From Pseudomonas caspiana (lineage in GTDB: Bacteria; Pseudomonadota; Gammaproteobacteria; Pseudomonadales; Pseudomonadaceae), in the NCBI RefSeq assembly GCF_002158995.1, contig NZ_LOHF01000002.1, positions 450,866 to 514,865 of the forward strand: a DNA stretch of 64,000 bases. The letters are read 5' to 3'. Positions 41,950 to 50,905 of this stretch are shown here, one piece after another. Below the pieces are notes generated by a model, which made no database searches, had not been told where the DNA came from, and saw only the letters and a list, made by a program, of their open reading frames with translations. The position numbers and the translations under genes were made by a program. Positions within the stretch are counted from its first letter, which is position 1; every line of letters starts with the position of its first letter.

Positions 41950-43395
41950 ATGCAATGGGAAGTCGTTATCGGGCTGGAGATTCACACCCAGCTTTCGACC
42001 CAATCAAAGATTTTCTCCGGCAGCGCTATCGCGTTCGGCTCCGAGCCCAACACGCAGGCCAGCCTGGTTGACCTAGGCATGCCCGGCGTTTTGCCGGTGC
42101 TCAATAAAGAAGCAGTACGCATGGCGGTCAAGTTCGGTCTGGCGGTAGACGCCGAGATCGGCCAGCACAACGTGTTTGCCCGCAAAAACTACTTCTACCC
42201 AGATCTGCCCAAGGGTTATCAGATCAGCCAGATGGAATTGCCGATTGTCGGCAAAGGCCACCTGGACATCACCCTTGAAGACGGCACCGTGAAACGCGTC
42301 GGCATCACCCGCGCCCACCTTGAAGAAGACGCCGGTAAAAGCCTGCACGAAGACTTCAGCGGCATGACCGGCATCGACCTGAACCGTGCGGGCACCCCGC
42401 TGCTGGAAATCGTTTCCGAGCCGGACATGCGCTCGGCCAAGGAAGCAGTGGCTTACGTTAAAGCCATGCACGCGCTGGTTCGCTACCTCGGTATCTGCGA
42501 CGGCAACATGGCTGAAGGTTCGCTGCGCTGCGACTGTAACGTTTCGATCCGTCCGAAGGGTCAGGTCGAATTCGGTACCCGTTGCGAGATCAAGAACGTC
42601 AACTCGTTCCGCTTCATCGAAAAGGCGATCAACAGCGAAATCCAGCGTCAGATCGATCTGATCGAAGATGGCGGCAAGGTCGTGCAGCAGACCCGTCTTT
42701 ACGATCCAAACAAAGACGAAACCCGCGCCATGCGCAGCAAAGAGGAAGCCAACGACTACCGTTACTTCCCCGATCCGGACCTGCTGCCAGTGGTGATCGA
42801 AGATTCATTCATCGAAGAAACCCGCGCAACCCTGCCGGAGTTGCCGCCGCAGAAACGCGAGCGCTTTCAGAGCCAGTTCAGCCTGTCGGCTTATGACGCG
42901 AGCGTGCTGGCCTCCAGTCGCGAGCAGGCGGACTACTTCGAACAAGTGGTCAGCATCAGTGGCGACGCCAAACTGGCCGCCAACTGGGTCATGGTCGAAC
43001 TGGGCAGCCTGCTGAACAAGCAAGGCCTGGAAATCGAAGAGTCGCCGGTCAGCGCCGAGCAACTGGGCGGCATGCTCAAGCGCATCACCGACAACACCAT
43101 TTCCGGCAAAATCGCGAAAATGGTCTTCGAAGCCATGGCCAATGGCGAAGGCAGCGCCGATGAAATCATCGACAAGCGCGGCCTGAAGCAAGTGACTGAC
43201 AGCGGAGCCATCGAGTCGATGCTCGACGAAATGCTGGCAGCCAACGCTGAGCAGGTCGAACAGTACCGCGCCGCAGATGAAGCCAAACGCGGCAAGATGT
43301 TCGGCTTCTTCGTAGGTCAGGCGATGAAAGTATCGAAAGGCAAAGCGAACCCACAGCAGGTCAATGAACTGCTGAAGAAGAAGCTGGAAGGTTGA
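41950..43395 (+). CDS. gatB: Asp/Glu-tRNA amidotransferase subunit B
   Basis: This 481-residue subunit phosphorylates the misacylated aminoacyl-tRNA and accepts ammonia from Gat[21 protein letters not shown] at the N-terminus, the zinc-region and the C-terminal YqeY-like tRNA-binding tail (about 330-481) are present. The ribosome site AAGGAGAAAACAC precedes the ATG. A REPIN follows the stop codon. Confidence 0.96.
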   Translation: MQWEVVIGLEIHTQLSTQSKIFSGSAIAFGSEPNTQASLVDLGMPGVLPVLNKEAVRMAVKFGLAVDAEIGQHNVFARKNYFYPDLPKGYQISQMELPIVGKGHLDITLEDGTVKRVGITRAHLEEDAGKSLHEDFSGMTGIDLNRAGTPLLEIVSEPDMRSAKEAVAYVKAMHALVRYLGICDGNMAEGSLRCDCNVSIRPKGQVEFGTRCEIKNVNSFRFIEKAINSEIQRQIDLIEDGGKVVQQTRLYDPNKDETRAMRSKEEANDYRYFPDPDLLPVVIEDSFIEETRATLPELPPQKRERFQSQFSLSAYDASVLASSREQADYFEQVVSISGDAKLAANWVMVELGSLLNKQGLEIEESPVSAEQLGGMLKRITDNTISGKIAKMVFEAMANGEGSADEIIDKRGLKQVTDSGAIESMLDEMLAANAEQVEQYRAADEAKRGKMFGFFVGQAMKVSKGKANPQQVNELLKKKLEG

Positions 43396-43421
43396 TTTAA
43401 AAGCTCCTGCCGGACCTTACC

Positions 43422-43512
43422 TGTAGGAGCTCACCGGGGTTACGAGGCCAGCGATGGCGGAGTGTCAGACAGGCCGCCATCGCTGGCCTCGTAACCTCGG
43501 TGAGCCCCTACA
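43422..43512. repeat. REPIN, left member of an inverted pair
   Basis: The arms TGTAGGAGCTCACCGGGGTT and AACCTCGGTGAGCCCCTACA enclose ACGAGGCCAGCGATGGCG and its mirror. It is nearly identical, in opposite orientation, to the element at 46161-46250. Confidence 0.88.
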
Positions 43513-43553
43513 GGGAGATGCGGTAGTCTAAAAAATCTTAAGGATCGCAACCC

Positions 43554-43931
43554 ATGCTGCGGCTTCTCGGCACCACAGCCCTGTTCACCTTCCTGGTTGG
43601 CTGCGCCAGCCAGAATCAGATCATCGACGCTCGCGGCTACAATCAAACGGGCGATGCCTCCTATTACGGCGCCCGGCACCACGGCAAGCGCACTGCCAGC
43701 GGCGAACCCTTTGATCAAAATGCGCTCACGGCGGCCCACCGTCAGCTACCCTTTGGCACGCAAGTCAAAGTCACCAATCTTGATAACGACAAAAGCGTTA
43801 TTGTCCGGATCAATGATCGCGGCCCTCACACACGTGGCCGACTGATTGATCTATCACGCGCGGCTGCCGAACAGATCGGCATGGTGCGCAGCGGAACCGC
43901 GCCTGTGCGCGTACAAAGTCTGAGCGACTAA
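43554..43931 (+). CDS. RlpA-like double-psi beta-barrel lipoprotein
   Basis: This 125-residue protein has a lipoprotein signal (FTFLVGC, modified Cys17) and one RlpA-type double-psi beta-barrel: [40 protein letters not shown] and [20 protein letters not shown]. The His and Asp of the lytic-transglycosylase active site are in place. No SPOR domain follows, so it is shorter than the septal RlpA of P. aeruginosa; it is a paralogue whose peptidoglycan target is not known. Its stop codon is 11 bases before the exchanger homologue. Confidence 0.88.
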   Translation: MLRLLGTTALFTFLVGCASQNQIIDARGYNQTGDASYYGARHHGKRTASGEPFDQNALTAAHRQLPFGTQVKVTNLDNDKSVIVRINDRGPHTRGRLIDLSRAAAEQIGMVRSGTAPVRVQSLSD

Positions 43932-43942
43932 GGACGCCCCGA

Positions 43943-45028
43943 ATTCTCGAACTATCATCCCTGCCCTTTCCCGATGTACTTCAGTGGGTTTGCGGTTTGC
44001 TGTTGCTGCTTATCGGGGCCGAGCTTTCCGTGCGTGCCGCAGTGAGTCTGGCGACCACCCTTGGGGTACGGCCGCTGTTCATTGGCCTGACCTTTGTTGC
44101 GCTGGGCAGCAGCGCGCCGCAAATGGCGGTCGGCCTGCAAGCAGCGTTCACCTCCAGCGCGGATATCGCCGTGGGCAGCGTGGTAGGCAGCAACATCTTC
44201 AATGTATTGGTCACCTTGGGATTGTGCGCGCTGATCATTCCGCTAAGGGTTACCCGGCAGTTGGTACGCCTGGAAATCCCGCTGATGATTGCAGCGAGTG
44301 CATTGGTTTTGGCACTTTCCTGGAACGGCGTGCTCGGTGCGCTGGATGGCGCGATCCTGCTGCTGGGTTTGCTCGTCTACCTACTGGTTGTCTTGCGCCA
44401 ATCCGGGCAACGCTTTGCCTATCGCCAATCCAGTGGCACGGAACACTCACGCAAAACAGGTCAGGTCGTGTTGCGCCTGAGCGCGTTGTTGGGTGGTATA
44501 GCTTGCGTGGTGCTGGGCAGTCATCTGCTGGTGGCAGCATCAGTGGTGATCGCGATGGATCTTGGTCTGTCTGAACGGGTGATTGGCCTCACCGTGATTG
44601 CCGTCAGTACCTCCCTGCCCGCCTTGACCACTTCATTGATCGCCGCATTGCGTGGCGAGCGTGACATTGCTGTGGGCAACGTTGTTGGCAGTAACCTGTT
44701 CAATCTGTTGGGCGTCTTGGGCATTACAGCCCTTATCGCCCCCATGCCACTGTCAGTCTCGCCCAATGCGCTGGATTTTGACCTGCCCGTGATGCTTGGC
44801 GTAGCAGCGCTGTGCATGCCTTTGTTCTACTCCGGCTACCGGATCACCCGAATCGAAGGGCTGATGCTGCTGGCGCTGTATGCCGCGTACGGACTGCACA
44901 TCGTGTCGTTCACCACCGGCATGCCGCTGGCCGACAAGCTTGAGCGGCTGATGGTCCAGTTTGTACTGCCGGTGTTCGCGGTGATGATTACCTTCAGCAC
45001 AATCAGAGCATGGCGACGTCAGCACTAG
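43943..45028 (+). CDS. CaCA-superfamily exchanger homologue lacking the acidic signature residues; apparent ATT start
   Basis: This ~361-residue membrane protein has about ten helices in two inverted halves, each with an alpha repeat of the sodium/calcium exchanger superfamily. The repeats read VALGSSAPQMAV and AVSTSLPALTTS. Normal members have Glu after the Pro in both (GSSxPE and GTSLPE); here it is Gln and Ala. The following DIAVGSVVGSNIFN and DIAVGNVVGSNLFN segments are kept. For the start, the frame is open from an ATT at 43943 with AGGA eight bases upstream; the first NTG, TTG at 43997, would cut the first helix in half. The last four bases overlap the end of the convergent AEC gene. 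Confidence 0.8.
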   Translation: MLELSSLPFPDVLQWVCGLLLLLIGAELSVRAAVSLATTLGVRPLFIGLTFVALGSSAPQMAVGLQAAFTSSADIAVGSVVGSNIFNVLVTLGLCALIIPLRVTRQLVRLEIPLMIAASALVLALSWNGVLGALDGAILLLGLLVYLLVVLRQSGQRFAYRQSSGTEHSRKTGQVVLRLSALLGGIACVVLGSHLLVAASVVIAMDLGLSERVIGLTVIAVSTSLPALTTSLIAALRGERDIAVGNVVGSNLFNLLGVLGITALIAPMPLSVSPNALDFDLPVMLGVAALCMPLFYSGYRITRIEGLMLLALYAAYGLHIVSFTTGMPLADKLERLMVQFVLPVFAVMITFSTIRAWRRQH

Positions 45029-45966
45029 ATCCAGCCGCCCCATTGCAGGATAAAGATCCCGATATTGGTGGTCACCGCTGCCGCCAATGTCGTGATCACA
45101 ATGATTGCTGCAGCCAGCACATGATTGCCATTGGCCGCCCGGGCCATGACGTAACTAGACGCGGCGGTCGGGCTGGCGAAGTACAGAAACAGAATCCCCA
45201 ACTCTGCCCCACGGAATCCACACAGCCAGGCTGCCAGCGTCGACAGCACCGGCAAAGTGACCATCTTCATGACACTGGCGCTGATTGCCAGCTTGCCGCT
45301 CTGATGCAGCGAACTCAGTGACAGCGTGCCGCCGATACAGATCAGGGCCAGCGGCAGGGTCATCTGCGCCAGATAATTGCCCGACGTTTCGATCCAGTGA
45401 GGCAGCGGAATCTTGAAATAGGCAAAGGGCGTAGCCGCGATGATGCTAATGATCAACGGATTGCCCAACACGCTTTTGAACAGGCTCCACGGGTCAGACT
45501 TGATCACCGGGCTGTACACCGCGAGCACGATGGTCGAGAGCGCGTTGTAGAACAGGATGACCAGGGCCGCGAGAATCGCTCCCAGAGAAATCCCGTAATC
45601 GCCGTACATGCTGGCGGCCAGCGCCAGACCGATCACACCGTTGTTACCGCGAAAGGCGCCCTGAACGAAAACCCCACGATCTACCAGCGGCACACGCCAG
45701 ATCGCCCAGCCCCAAGCGAACGCGAAACCGGCCAGGGTGATGATGGTGAAAAAGATCAGCAGCGAGGGCTGCAAGGCTTCACGCAAATCGGCGTGGATGA
45801 TGCCCAGAAACAGCAGCGCAGGCATGGTCACGTTAAACACCAGGCTCGACGCGGTCATGATGAAACCGTCATCAATCCAGTTGATGCGCTTGAGCAGCAC
45901 CCCTAGGAACAGCATGGCGAAAACCGGCGCAGTGATGGCCAGGGTCTGATAGAAAATGTCCAGCAT
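45025..45966 (-). CDS. AEC-family auxin efflux-like permease
   Basis: This 313-residue inner-membrane protein has ten predicted helices in two five-helix halves, the plan of the AEC (auxin efflux carrier/malate permease) family. FAMLFLGVLLKRINWIDDGF at the N-terminus and FRGAELGILFLYFASPTAAS in helix 8 to 9 are characteristic. The substrate is unknown; bacterial relatives carry malate or other carboxylates. It overlaps the exchanger homologue tail-to-tail by four bases. Confidence 0.88.
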   Translation of the reverse strand: MLDIFYQTLAITAPVFAMLFLGVLLKRINWIDDGFIMTASSLVFNVTMPALLFLGIIHADLREALQPSLLIFFTIITLAGFAFAWGWAIWRVPLVDRGVFVQGAFRGNNGVIGLALAASMYGDYGISLGAILAALVILFYNALSTIVLAVYSPVIKSDPWSLFKSVLGNPLIISIIAATPFAYFKIPLPHWIETSGNYLAQMTLPLALICIGGTLSLSSLHQSGKLAISASVMKMVTLPVLSTLAAWLCGFRGAELGILFLYFASPTAASSYVMARAANGNHVLAAAIIVITTLAAAVTTNIGIFILQWGGWI

Positions 45967-46048
45967 TCGTCGAACCCTGTCCCGTCGTTAGGTAGCTAAT
46001 GATAAGCCAGCATAGACGATAGCGTTACAGGGAATTTCGGAAAGCCGC

Positions 46049-46121
46049 TGTAGGAGTGAACTTGTTCGCGAGGCGGCCTATCTGGCTAAGCAGAAGATCG
46101 CCTCGCCAACAGGTTGGCACT
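46049..46121. repeat. REPIN (imperfect)
   Basis: TGTAGGAGTGAACTTGTTCG and GCGAGGCGG on the left mirror CGCCTCGCC and AACAGGTTGGCACT on the right. It is less symmetric than its neighbours. Confidence 0.6.
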
Positions 46122-46160
46122 TATCAGACAAACTGCAATCTTCCAGATTGAACCCAATCC

Positions 46161-46250
46161 TGTAGGCGCTCACCGAGGTTACGAGGCCAGCCATAGCGTT
46201 TGCCTGACACTCCGCCATCGCTGGCCTCGTAACCTCGGTGAGCTCCTACA
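46161..46250. repeat. REPIN, right member of an inverted pair
   Basis: TGTAGGCGCTCACCGAGGTT and AACCTCGGTGAGCTCCTACA form the arms. Its reverse complement matches the element at 43422-43512 almost base for base, including the asymmetric centre GGAGTGTCAG. Confidence 0.88.
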
Positions 46251-46321
46251 GGTCCATGTTTGCTGCGCAATAGTGCTGCGTCAGAAACAAGGGGCGAGTT
46301 CCTACAGGAATGCTCAGCGCT

Positions 46322-47884
46322 TCATGCCTCCCGCGCGGGCACCAGTTTCTTCTCGAACACCGAAACCCCGTCCAGATCCCGCAAGGTCACGGTCATCTCC
46401 GAACTTTGCCCGTCGATGTTCACTTCACCAAAAAACTGAAAACCGGCAAATGGCGATGTGTTCTGCGCAGGCGGCGCCTTCTGGAAGACCAGTTCAGGGC
46501 CGAAGGTTTTATCCAGCGGGTTAGGCCCGAAGCTACCCGCGTTCAACGGCCCGGCAACAAATTCCCAGAATGGATCGAAGTCCTGAAACACCGCCCGATC
46601 CGGTTGATAGTGATGCGCCGCGCAGTAATGCACATCGGCAGTCAGCCACACGCAGTCGCGGATTTTTTGCGCGCGCAGATAGGTCAGCAGTTCAGCGATT
46701 TCCAGTTCGCGACCGGCCGCCGGGCCGTCGTTGCCATTGGCGATGGCTTCCCAGCGCGCCACACCGGGGCTGACTTCGCCATCCGGCACACCCAGACCAA
46801 TCGGCATGTCTGCAGCGATCACCTTCCATTGAGCAGTGGAATTCTTGAGTCCGCTTTTGAGCCAGTCCAGTTGCGTGCGCCCCAGAAACGCCGTGGTCGG
46901 GCCAGGTTTATCAGCCAGATTGGAGTCGTTACCGTCGCGATAACTGCGCATGTCCAGCACGAATACATCCAGCATCGGACCGTAGCTCATCTTGCGATAG
47001 ATGCGCCCGCCCTTATCCGCCTCCTGCAAACGCATAGGCGCGTACTCCAGAAACGCCTGACGACCACGGGACGCCAGCAGTTGTATGTCCTTGACCTTGT
47101 AACGGTCGTCCAGCTGTTTGCTCGGCGACCAGTTGTTCGTCACTTCGTGGTCGTCCCACTGCCAGATCTGCGGCACCTCAGCATTGAAACGGCGCAGGTT
47201 GTCATCCATCAGGTTGTAGCGATAAGCACCACGGTATTCGTCGAGGGTTTCCGCGACTTTGCTCTTGGCTTCGGTGATGATGTTGCGCCAGATGCGCCCA
47301 CCTTCGGTAACGATCTGCGCCGGGACAGGGCCATCGGCATAGATGGTGTCGCCGCTGTGGATAAAAAAATCCGGCAGACGCAGACGCATGGCTTCATAGA
47401 TACGCATGCCGCCCACATCCGGGTTGATGCCGAAGCCTTGACCCACTGTGTCGCCACTCCAGACGAAACGCAGGTCTCGACGCTGTTGCGGCACACTGCG
47501 CAGATGGCCGAACCAGGGCTCACTGGTTACACCTGACTGAGCGTCTTCGAACTGCACGCGGTAAAAAATCGCCTGATCGGTGGGCAGTCCGGTCAATTCG
47601 ACTCGCGCAGTGAAATCAGTGCGCTGATCAGCGAGGGCTGAAACCAGACGCCGCGGATTGGTGAACATGCTGCGGGTGTCCCACTCCACGACCATGCGCG
47701 ACGGTCGATCACTGCGACTCCAGACCATCGCCCGATCACCGAGTACGTCACCGGACTGCACGCCATCAGTGATTTTCGGTCGGTCCTGAATCGAAGCGAT
47801 AACGGCCGGAGCCAGTCCAGGCAAAAGCAAACCTGCACCAGCAGCCTGAATGATACGACGTCGTGTCGGGTCGAACTGAGTCAT
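46322..47884 (-). CDS. phoD: PhoD-family alkaline phosphatase, Tat-exported
   Basis: This 520-residue phosphodiesterase/monoesterase is exported folded: the N-terminus TRRRIIQAAGAGLLLPGLAP is a twin-arginine signal. The mature protein begins with the purple-acid-phosphatase-like N-domain (PKITDGVQSGDVLGDRAMVW), followed by metal-binding motifs: HSGDTIYADG, WDDHEVTNNW and TADVHYCAAHHYQPDR. PhoD enzymes use Ca2+ and an Fe3+ ligated by Cys. It stands alone between REPINs; no Pho box was found by eye. Confidence 0.92.
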   Translation of the reverse strand: MTQFDPTRRRIIQAAGAGLLLPGLAPAVIASIQDRPKITDGVQSGDVLGDRAMVWSRSDRPSRMVVEWDTRSMFTNPRRLVSALADQRTDFTARVELTGLPTDQAIFYRVQFEDAQSGVTSEPWFGHLRSVPQQRRDLRFVWSGDTVGQGFGINPDVGGMRIYEAMRLRLPDFFIHSGDTIYADGPVPAQIVTEGGRIWRNIITEAKSKVAETLDEYRGAYRYNLMDDNLRRFNAEVPQIWQWDDHEVTNNWSPSKQLDDRYKVKDIQLLASRGRQAFLEYAPMRLQEADKGGRIYRKMSYGPMLDVFVLDMRSYRDGNDSNLADKPGPTTAFLGRTQLDWLKSGLKNSTAQWKVIAADMPIGLGVPDGEVSPGVARWEAIANGNDGPAAGRELEIAELLTYLRAQKIRDCVWLTADVHYCAAHHYQPDRAVFQDFDPFWEFVAGPLNAGSFGPNPLDKTFGPELVFQKAPPAQNTSPFAGFQFFGEVNIDGQSSEMTVTLRDLDGVSVFEKKLVPAREA

Positions 47885-47964
47885 GGAGGGTCCCCCTGTT
47901 GAAGGTAAAGGGGAAAGCTAGCAGTGCAAGATGGGGGAAATATGACAATGGGGCAGACATTGAA

Positions 47965-48039
47965 CCGGTAGGAGCCAACTTGTTGGCGAGAGGCGGTGTG
48001 TCTGTCAAATCGCCTCGCGAACACGTTCGCTCCTACCGG
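47965..48039. repeat. REPIN
   Basis: CCGGTAGGAGCCAACTTGTT and AACACGTTCGCTCCTACCGG with inner GGCGAGAGGCG / CGCCTCGCG arms. It lies between phoD and fruA. Confidence 0.82.
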
Positions 48040-48068
48040 GGACATCGCATTACCAGGGCAGGGGTAAT

Positions 48069-49814
48069 TCAAGCCTGCGCGGGCGCAACCTCCATCTCAA
48101 CCACCTCAGGACGCTTGAGCAAGGCGTACGTCACGCCTGTGACCACGCTACCCGCAACAATCGCCAGCAGGTACAACAGCGCATGATTCATCGCATTCGG
48201 GATAAGCATCACGAAAAGACCACCGTGCGGTGCCATCAGCTTGCAACCGAAGTACATCGACAACGCACCGGTCAACGCCCCACCAGCGATGCTGGCCGGG
48301 ATGACGCGCAACGGATCTTTCGCAGCAAACGGAATGGCGCCTTCGGAAATGAAACACAGGCCCAGGACGAACGCTGCCTTACCCGCCTCCCGCTCGCTCT
48401 GAGCGAATTTGCGGCGAGCGATGAAACTGGCGATGCCCATCCCGATCGGCGGCACCATGCCTGCCGCCATCGCAGCGGCCATGGGCGCGTAGCTCTGGGA
48501 GGCCAGCAAACCGACCGAGAACGCATAGGACGCTTTGTTGATCGGCCCACCCAAATCGACACACATCATCGCCCCGAGCAGCACGCCCAGCAGAATGGCG
48601 TTAGTGGTGCCCATGCTGTTGAGGAACACCGTCAGGCTTTCCAGCAGTCCAGCCACCGGTTTGCCTACGGCGTAAATCATCAGCAAGCCAGTGATGAGGC
48701 TGGCCAGCAACGGGATAATCAGAATCGGTTTGAGCGCTTCAACACTGGCTGGCAAACGCACATAGCGACTGATTGCCCAAGCGCTATAACCCGCAATGAA
48801 ACCTGCCGCGATCCCGCCGATGAAACCTGCGCCAAGAGTGCTCGCCAACAAACCACCAATCATGCCTGGAGCCAGGCCCGGCCGATCAGCGATGGAATAG
48901 GCGATATAACCGGCCAGCAAAGGAACCATCAACGTAAACGCAGCATCGCCCACCTGTTTGAGCACCGCAGCCAGCGTGCCCGGCTCTTTGAAAGCCTCGA
49001 TGCCGAAAACAAATGACAGCGCGATCAGCAAACCGCCCGCCACCACCATCGGCAGCATGTACGACACGCCGGTGAGCAAGTGTTTGTAGACGCCGGTTTT
49101 TTCCTGCTTGGCAGGCTCCTTCGAGGTGCTGCCAGAGGATTCCACCTGAGCTTCAGCCAAGGCCTTCTTCAAGGTTGCGTCGGATTGCTTGAGGGCAATA
49201 CCGGTGCCGCAACGATAGATACGCTTACCCGCGAAGCGCTCGGTGGCGACTTCGATATCGGCTGCCAGCAATACCACGTCAGCGTCGGCAATCGCTTGAG
49301 CACTGAGGGGATTACGTGCGCCTACCGAGCCTTGAGTTTCAACCTGAAGCTCATAACCCAGACGCTTGGCGGCTTGCTGAATTGCCTCGGCTGCCATGAA
49401 CGTGTGTGCAACGCCGGTCGGACACGCAGTGACTGCGACAATGCGCGGCACACTGCCGGTGCTCACAGCAGAAGGCGCTGCAGAGGCTGTCGCAACGGGA
49501 GCCTCGTAGACTTTGGCCTGCTCGGCCGCACGATGCAGAAAGCCGTCCACGTCTTGCAGCGCGTGAGCGGGAGAGTCTTGAAACAGGCGCTTGCCCACGA
49601 AACGCGACAGATCGACTTCGCCGGTGTTGACCACCAGAATCCAGTCTGCGTCGGCGACTTCCTGCGCGGACAAAACCTGTGTCGGGTTGCGCGGATCAAA
49701 TACTTCGACGCTGGTGCTCCAGCCCATACGCTGGGCCGCGGCATCCAGCAGCCTCGCACTGAGAACGCTGCTGACCTTGCCATTTGGGCAGGCTGTCACA
49801 ATGGCTAATTTCAT
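48069..49814 (-). CDS. fruA: PTS fructose-specific EIIBC component
   Basis: This 581-residue protein imports and phosphorylates fructose to fructose 1-phosphate. There are two N-terminal EIIB-like domains: MKLAIVTACPNGKVSSVLSA is a degenerate EIIB' part and IVAVTACPTGVAHTFMAAEA (about residue 118) carries the phosphorylated Cys. The EIIC membrane domain follows from about 235, with eight to ten helices. The ATG at 49814 is used because the earlier reading has no homology. It is the last gene of fruB-fruK-fruA; a REPIN separates it from fruK. Confidence 0.95.
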   Translation of the reverse strand: MKLAIVTACPNGKVSSVLSARLLDAAAQRMGWSTSVEVFDPRNPTQVLSAQEVADADWILVVNTGEVDLSRFVGKRLFQDSPAHALQDVDGFLHRAAEQAKVYEAPVATASAAPSAVSTGSVPRIVAVTACPTGVAHTFMAAEAIQQAAKRLGYELQVETQGSVGARNPLSAQAIADADVVLLAADIEVATERFAGKRIYRCGTGIALKQSDATLKKALAEAQVESSGSTSKEPAKQEKTGVYKHLLTGVSYMLPMVVAGGLLIALSFVFGIEAFKEPGTLAAVLKQVGDAAFTLMVPLLAGYIAYSIADRPGLAPGMIGGLLASTLGAGFIGGIAAGFIAGYSAWAISRYVRLPASVEALKPILIIPLLASLITGLLMIYAVGKPVAGLLESLTVFLNSMGTTNAILLGVLLGAMMCVDLGGPINKASYAFSVGLLASQSYAPMAAAMAAGMVPPIGMGIASFIARRKFAQSEREAGKAAFVLGLCFISEGAIPFAAKDPLRVIPASIAGGALTGALSMYFGCKLMAPHGGLFVMLIPNAMNHALLYLLAIVAGSVVTGVTYALLKRPEVVEMEVAPAQA

Positions 49815-49867
49815 TACCTGGCCTCTCTTATTAAACAGCGCATAACCAAGTTGATTGGAATGCATTC

Positions 49868-49939
49868 TGTAGGAGTTGCCAAAGGCTGCGATCGCGATGT
49901 ATCTGGCACACCTGATCGCAGCCTTCGGGAGCTCCTGCA
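49868..49939. repeat. REPIN inside the fru operon
   Basis: TGTAGGAGTTGCCAAAGGCT and AGCCTTCGGGAGCTCCTGCA flank GCGATCGCGATG and its partial mirror. It lies in the 149-base space between fruK and fruA, so it is transcribed with the operon. Confidence 0.82.
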
Positions 49940-49963
49940 CCGGCCATGCAGTGGCCGGCTCCC

Positions 49964-50905
49964 TTATTTTTCCGCCAGAGTGCGCACGTTCACGCCGCCT
50001 TCAAGCTTTTTAAGCTGTGCGTTATCGGTAATACCAAACCCGATCTGGGTCACCGCCATGGCCGCAATCGCCGTGGCAGTGCGCAAGGTTTGCTGAGCCG
50101 GATGACCGCTGAGCAACCCGTGCACCATGCCCGCCAGCAGCGAGTCTCCGGCACCCACCGTGCTCGCGACGGTGACTTTCGGCGGCAGCGACTGCAACGC
50201 AGTCTCAGCGCTGAACCAATGCACGCCTTCAGAACCCTGCGAGATCACCACGTGTTCAATGCCACGGGCGCGCAGGCTGGCGGCAGCTTCGGCCTGAGCA
50301 GCGATGGAAATGATCGGCGCATCCAGCGCATCGGCCAGCTCTTCAGTATTGGGCTTGATCAGCCACGGACCCGCCGCAAGCCCTGCACGCAAAGCCAGGC
50401 CGCTGCTGTCCAGCGCAACTTTCAGACCGAGATCTTTCAGGCGTACCAGCAACTTGTGCAGCCATTCCGGGCTGACACCACGCGGCAAGCTGCCTGCAAC
50501 CACGACCGCGTCGAACTGCGTCGCGATCTGTTCGACACGGGCATACAACGCTTGCTGCGCATCCTCGCTGACCATCGGGCCAGGGCCATTCAGGTCCGTG
50601 ATACGTCCGCTTTGTTCTGCCAGCTTGATGTTGCTGCGGGTTTCCCCCGGCACGCGAACGAACTCATCGACAAAGCCGCGACGCGTAAACAACGCCTCGA
50701 ACGGTTGCTGGTTGTCGACGCCGAGAAAGCCAGCGACGGTCACTTGATGCCCCAGGTCAGCTAGCACCTGGGCAACGTTCAAACCTTTGCCTGCCGCATG
50801 GCTGAGCATGGCTTCGCTGCGGTTGACTTGCCCGAGCTGCAACGGCCCCAACTGCACAGTCAGGTCCAGTGCGGGGTTCATGGTCAGGGTCAGTATCTTG
50901 GCCAT
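49964..50905 (-). CDS. fruK: 1-phosphofructokinase
   Basis: This 313-residue PfkB-family (ribokinase-like) sugar kinase converts fructose 1-phosphate to fructose 1,6-bisphosphate. Signatures: AGKGLNVAQVLADLG near residue 37 and STVGAGDSLLAGMVHGLL near residue 248 with the catalytic Asp. Its start overlaps the fruB stop, so translation is coupled. Fructose 1-phosphate, its substrate, is the effector that releases FruR. Confidence 0.96.
   Translation of the reverse strand: MAKILTLTMNPALDLTVQLGPLQLGQVNRSEAMLSHAAGKGLNVAQVLADLGHQVTVAGFLGVDNQQPFEALFTRRGFVDEFVRVPGETRSNIKLAEQSGRITDLNGPGPMVSEDAQQALYARVEQIATQFDAVVVAGSLPRGVSPEWLHKLLVRLKDLGLKVALDSSGLALRAGLAAGPWLIKPNTEELADALDAPIISIAAQAEAAASLRARGIEHVVISQGSEGVHWFSAETALQSLPPKVTVASTVGAGDSLLAGMVHGLLSGHPAQQTLRTATAIAAMAVTQIGFGITDNAQLKKLEGGVNVRTLAEK

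Larger units (their letters stand above)
45967..46321. other. Intergenic space of 355 bases between AEC permease and phoD
   Basis: No gene is seen. It holds two REPINs (listed separately), a possible promoter of the AEC gene at its left edge and the tail of phoD at its right edge. Confidence 0.7.
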
